From: Oscillospiraceae bacterium
GTDB lineage: Bacteria; Bacillota; Clostridia; Oscillospirales; Acutalibacteraceae
Length of the DNA stretch: 8,386 nt
NCBI GenBank assembly: GCA_029013165.1
Contig: JAQXMV010000026.1
Coordinates: forward strand, 1 to 8,386
Reading direction: 5' to 3'
Shown here: piece by piece, positions 5,139 through 8,386 of the stretch
How the letters are laid out: every line of letters begins with the position of its first letter
How positions within the stretch are numbered: position 1 is the first letter of the stretch
Position numbers and translations under genes: made by a program
Notes under the pieces: model-generated
Told to the model about the DNA's origin: nothing
The model's database searches: none
What the model saw: the letters and a program-made list of their open reading frames with translations, nothing else

Positions 5139-8100
5139 ATGAAAAACAAAACCAAAACGGCCAAAAAACTGCTGTCGCTTGTTTTGTCACTGCTCATGGT
5201 GATCACGGCTGTGCCGATGGCGATTCTTCCCGCCGGTGCGGCAGGAGAGGTGACGATCAACACCACCGGCTCAACAAGCGGTGTCGTTGTCATCGGCGGC
5301 AACAGCAGATGGTCAAACAGTACGTTTAACATCGTTAATGACCAGGAGGCGGGTAATACCTCTGCAGGTATTATTTCGTATGACATTTCGTCTCTTCGGG
5401 GGAAGAAAATCACTTCCGCAAAGTTTACGGCAGTAGTTGATTCTGTTGATAGCGACAATCAGCCGACGGGCTTTTTCTATTCAACATCATCTGCTTGCGC
5501 GACTTATGTAACGAGCGGCGGTAAAGAGACGCAGAATGTCGGCGGTAATACCGGCGCCGGCGTTATCGGCTGTAACAGTCTTCTTTCAAAACTCGGAACA
5601 ACCAGCTCTCACAAGTTCGGCGAAAGAAGTTCTGCCGGCACATCTACATTTGATATAAAGAATATTGTTCAGCGTCTTGCGGACGGCAACGTTTCAACTC
5701 TTTATGTTATCGTTGCCAAAACCAAGGCCGGCGGTAAGGGTAGTACGGGCGGTTGGACCGACACAAAGGTCAGACCTGCCGCACAGGCTCTTTATGTAAC
5801 GGCAGAAGATAAGCCGGCTGCGTTTACAGATACTGCTTACGGTTCTGTTGACTGGACGACTCCCGCAATCACCACCGTTCACGGTTCGTTCTATAACGAT
5901 AATGATAATGTAACCGATGCAGAATATGCCCAAATTTATCAAAACCTTATCTATGCCGAAAACGCTGTCGATTATAACAATGCGGCGGCCGGTACAGGTA
6001 TCGGAAATAATAAGAATTCCAACGATCCGTTCGACGGAAACGATAAGGTTTACGGCGTGAGAAGAATGTATTATCCCACGGTCGTCATGCTTTATGACGG
6101 TCAGACGACGCCTAAATTCGGCTCAATGTTCATGATCGATCCGAACACCAAGCCCTGGAACTGGGGTTGGGGTAACATCAGAGCTTTCTCCGCAGGCTTC
6201 AGCGGCAATCAGGATGCGCTGACCTTTACCGGTAACTGGAGAGGCGCAGACGGCAGCATGAACAACCAGTGGAACTATATTGGTCACGGAGATTCGGATG
6301 TTACATCCTACGATCAGAGCAATGGTTATTATAATACCGGCTCAGGTGATATCAGATATTTCTCCAATATTATTACTTACCAGGGTTCAGATTTTTCCGC
6401 AGGCTATAAAACAATTACGCCTTCGTTCTTTAACAGAGTAGGTCATGATGCCGGAAATAGTTATATGACCTATGATTCAGTCAAATCTGTTTATGTCCTC
6501 AACTATAAGAAGGCACTTGACAAGATTGCCGAAATGAAGACATTTATGAATTCGTTTAATCAGAATGACTGGACGATCAAATCGGTCAATGCATTTTATA
6601 CGGCAATCAACAACCTTGTTCAGTTTAACCCTTCGGCCTTGAAGTATGATTACGCTTCTAATACCGCCTCCGCAGTACAAGCTGCCGCCAATGATATGGA
6701 CAGCCTTATTGCTGCTGTCGATACGGCAAAGGCAAATCTGAGACATGGTGTAACATTTGTATTCGCTAACGGAACAACTCGGGTTTATGAAGTTGCAGAC
6801 GGCGGTTCCGTTACGGCACCTGCCAACACGGCAACTTATATCGAGACTTCCGGCAATACGCACACAAGACACACTTATTCGTGGAACGGGGCTGCAACTA
6901 ATGTAAAGACAAATCTTACAATTTCGGAAGTTGATACAACGGAAAGCGTTCCTTGTAACTTTGTAAGAACATCAACGAAAACAGAACAGTCCTGTACCGA
7001 TCAGGAAGTAGCGATCTTTACTTGTTCGAACACAGACGGCTTCACCGGCTGCGGCGCAACAGAAGAAAGAGTCATGAATCCCGCCCTCGGACATGACTTC
7101 ACAGAGCAAGTGATTGACGACGCTCACCTGAAAACAGCCGCCACCTGCACAGCGAAAGCAGTTTACTATTATGACTGTTCAAGATGTGATGTAATGGGAA
7201 CAGAAACCTTTGAATACGGTGAACTTGCTGCTCATACACCGGGCGAATGGGTTGTGGACACCGATTCCGACTGCACAACTGCCGGCAGCAAGCATCAGGT
7301 TTGCTCAGTCTGTGGCGCAACCATCGCAACCGATACAATCCCGGCAAAGGGACATACCCTTACTCATCACGAAGCAAACGCCGCAACCTGCACAGTTGCC
7401 GGTAACAGCGAGTACTGGACTTGCTCGGTTTGTAACAAGCTGTTCTCCGATGCAACCGGTACAACTGAAACAACACTTGCTGATGTTACAATCCCCGCAA
7501 CAGGTGCACATACCGGCGGAACTGCCACCTGCCAGCAGAAAGCTGTCTGCGAAGTCTGCGGTCAGGAATATGGCGAGCTCGGCGCACACAGCCTTAAAGC
7601 CGTTGCAGAAGTTCCGGCAACTTGCGGAACCGCCGGCGTAAAGGCTCACTACGCTTGTACACTTTGCGGCGCAAAATTCATGGACGCTGACGGTAACACA
7701 GCCGCAACAGACTCCGATCTTGCGATTTCCGCAACAGGCGAACACACATGGACTTACACAACAAACGGCGAAGCCGACCACACCAAGACCTGCTCTGGTT
7801 GCTCTGCAACACAGACGGAAGCCCATACATGGGTTGCCGGCGAGGTTAAGACTCCGGCCACCTGTACAGAAACAGGCGTACAGGCTTATTCCTGCTCTCT
7901 TTGTAACCAAGCAAAGGATCAGACAATCAATGCACTCGGTCATAATTTCACCGAGCAGATTGTTGATGCCGATCATCTGAGATCAGCAGCAAACTGCCAG
8001 TATGCAGCTACCTATTGGTATGGCTGCTCAAGATGTGACGTGAAGTCAACCGATACATACTTCTCGAACGGCGGCAAGGATGCATCCAACCATACCGGTA

Positions 8101-8386
8101 CATTCCGTGATGTTGCCGGTCAGCCTGCAACCTGCTATCAGGATGGTTGGTCTGATTATCAGATTTGTAACGGCTGTAATCAGCCAGTAGGATATACAGT
8201 TTATAAAAAGACTGCTCATACGTTTGAAACGACCACTTCAAAGGGCAACGGCACACATTCACAGATTTGTTCTGTATGTAGAGACGCCAATCGCCCGGTT
8301 TATGAGTATACTGCTGACTGTACCTACACATGGGTAGTAGACAAAGACGCCGACTGCGGCAACGGCGGAACCAAGCATCAGGAATG
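5139..8386 (+). CDS. very large secreted modular surface protein with CxxC repeat array; 3' end outside the window
   Basis: The frame is open from ATG at 5139, eight bases after AAGGAGG, to the window end: 1082 codons and no stop. Residues 1 to about 35 are a typical signal peptide (basic KNKTKTAKK, hydrophobic core, cleavage near PAGAA). Residues about 38-222 resemble a DNRLRE/CBM96-type beta-sandwich: an IISYDISSLRGKKITSAKF stretch, then FDIKNIVQRLADG, ending near RPAAQALYVTAE. Residues about 228-450 are an aromatic, Asn- and Gly-rich segment that I do not recognise (for example MYYPTVVMLYDG, KPWNWGWGNIRAF). Residues about 453-536 are helical and FIVAR-like. Residues about 537-605 resemble an InlB/Listeria-Bacteroides repeat (VTFVFANGT, then TISEV). 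Residues about 607-1082 are an array of Cys/His repeats with ten CxxC pairs. No catalytic motif is visible; an adhesin or glycan-binding role is inferred. Anchor or other domains would lie downstream. Confidence 0.9.
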   Translation, partial: MKNKTKTAKKLLSLVLSLLMVITAVPMAILPAGAAGEVTINTTGSTSGVVVIGGNSRWSNSTFNIVNDQEAGNTSAGIISYDISSLRGKKITSAKFTAVVDSVDSDNQPTGFFYSTSSACATYVTSGGKETQNVGGNTGAGVIGCNSLLSKLGTTSSHKFGERSSAGTSTFDIKNIVQRLADGNVSTLYVIVAKTKAGGKGSTGGWTDTKVRPAAQALYVTAEDKPAAFTDTAYGSVDWTTPAITTVHGSFYNDNDNVTDAEYAQIYQNLIYAENAVDYNNAAAGTGIGNNKNSNDPFDGNDKVYGVRRMYYPTVVMLYDGQTTPKFGSMFMIDPNTKPWNWGWGNIRAFSAGFSGNQDALTFTGNWRGADGSMNNQWNYIGHGDSDVTSYDQSNGYYNTGSGDIRYFSNIITYQGSDFSAGYKTITPSFFNRVGHDAGNSYMTYDSVKSVYVLNYKKALDKIAEMKTFMNSFNQNDWTIKSVNAFYTAINNLVQFNPSALKYDYASNTASAVQAAANDMDSLIAAVDTAKANLRHGVTFVFANGTTRVYEVADGGSVTAPANTATYIETSGNTHTRHTYSWNGAATNVKTNLTISEVDTTESVPCNFVRTSTKTEQSCTDQEVAIFTCSNTDGFTGCGATEERVMNPALGHDFTEQVIDDAHLKTAATCTAKAVYYYDCSRCDVMGTETFEYGELAAHTPGEWVVDTDSDCTTAGSKHQVCSVCGATIATDTIPAKGHTLTHHEANAATCTVAGNSEYWTCSVCNKLFSDATGTTETTLADVTIPATGAHTGGTATCQQKAVCEVCGQEYGELGAHSLKAVAEVPATCGTAGVKAHYACTLCGAKFMDADGNTAATDSDLAISATGEHTWTYTTNGEADHTKTCSGCSATQTEAHTWVAGEVKTPATCTETGVQAYSCSLCNQAKDQTINALGHNFTEQIVDADHLRSAANCQYAATYWYGCSRCDVKSTDTYFSNGGKDASNHTGTFRDVAGQPATCYQDGWSDYQICNGCNQPVGYTVYKKTAHTFETTTSKGNGTHSQICSVCRDANRPVYEYTADCTYTWVVDKDADCGNGGTKHQE
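6957..8386 (+). repeat. tandem Cys/His protein repeats within the large secreted protein
   Basis: About twelve imperfect units of 25-52 residues share the plan 'ATC - about 10 residues - Y-x-C-S-x-C - variable - GH/AH'. CxxC pairs start at residues 680, 722, 762, 804, 840, 885, 919, 963, 1010 and 1044. Long units contain a third Cys 8-11 residues before the pair (for example 670, 712, 751, 829, 909, 953 and 999); short units (about 792-817 and 870-896) are compact. Similar repeats occur in other large secreted Firmicutes proteins. Three Cys plus a His per unit could bind zinc or form disulfides; the sequence does not decide this. The units are well diverged at DNA level, so the array is old rather than recently amplified. 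Confidence 0.82.

Noticed and set aside
5111..5329. Plus-strand frame of 72 codons starting in the leader of the large secreted protein
   Set aside because: It runs through the ribosome binding site and signal-peptide region in the wrong frame and has no ribosome binding site of its own.
6477..6872. Minus-strand open frame of 131 codons
   Set aside because: It is antisense to the helical and InlB-like part of the large secreted protein and lacks start signals.
7305..7976. Cys-rich minus-strand open frame of 223 codons
   Set aside because: It is antisense to the repeat array; its many Cys codons are reverse complements of the frequent GCA codons (Ala) of the array.
6957..8386. DNA-level repeats suggesting a CRISPR array or satellite
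   Set aside because: The repeats are protein-level, of unequal length and in one continuous reading frame; there are no identical direct repeats with unique spacers.

Overview
The window looks like chromosomal DNA from a gut-type member of the Clostridia, most like Ruminococcaceae/Oscillospiraceae. The reasons are strong AAGGAGG-type ribosome binding sites, sigma-A promoters with TGn-extended -10 boxes, Gram-positive signal peptides, and a very large secreted protein built from CxxC repeats of a kind I associate with gut Firmicutes. This assignment is an inference; no rRNA or other phylogenetic marker is present.

Layout. Bases 1-248 (+) are the 3' end of a GH29-like alpha-L-fucosidase gene. 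It is followed with no gap (249-773, +) by the start of a second carbohydrate-enzyme-like gene. That gene appears to be cut off at about 660-680, exactly where an oppositely oriented alkaline phosphatase gene ends (677-1768, -). A 268-bp divergent intergenic region (1769-2036) separates the phosphatase from a membrane acyltransferase-3 gene (2037-3197, +). A 14-bp perfect hairpin (3242-3272) lies between the convergent acyltransferase and a secreted GH33 sialidase (3292-4818, -). A 320-bp divergent intergenic region (4819-5138) holds promoters for the sialidase (-) and for a very large secreted modular protein (5139 to beyond the window end, +; 1082 codons visible and no stop).

How the genes may work together. 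Fucosidase, sialidase and an exported phosphatase would each remove a terminal group (fucose, sialic acid, phosphate) from host glycans or glycoconjugates. The large secreted protein has an N-terminal beta-sandwich resembling carbohydrate-binding modules, followed by adhesin-like segments, and could serve in attachment. The acyltransferase may acylate a surface polysaccharide. A host-mucus-foraging neighbourhood is the simplest reading, but the genes have separate promoters and different orientations, so this is not one operon.

The parts least explained by known families are the aromatic/Asn/Gly-rich segment (residues about 228-450) and the 10-CxxC repeat array (residues about 607-1082) of the large secreted protein, the abrupt junction near base 670, and a pair of direct repeats over the sialidase promoter. 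I see no rRNA, tRNA, CRISPR array, transposase or insertion sequence.
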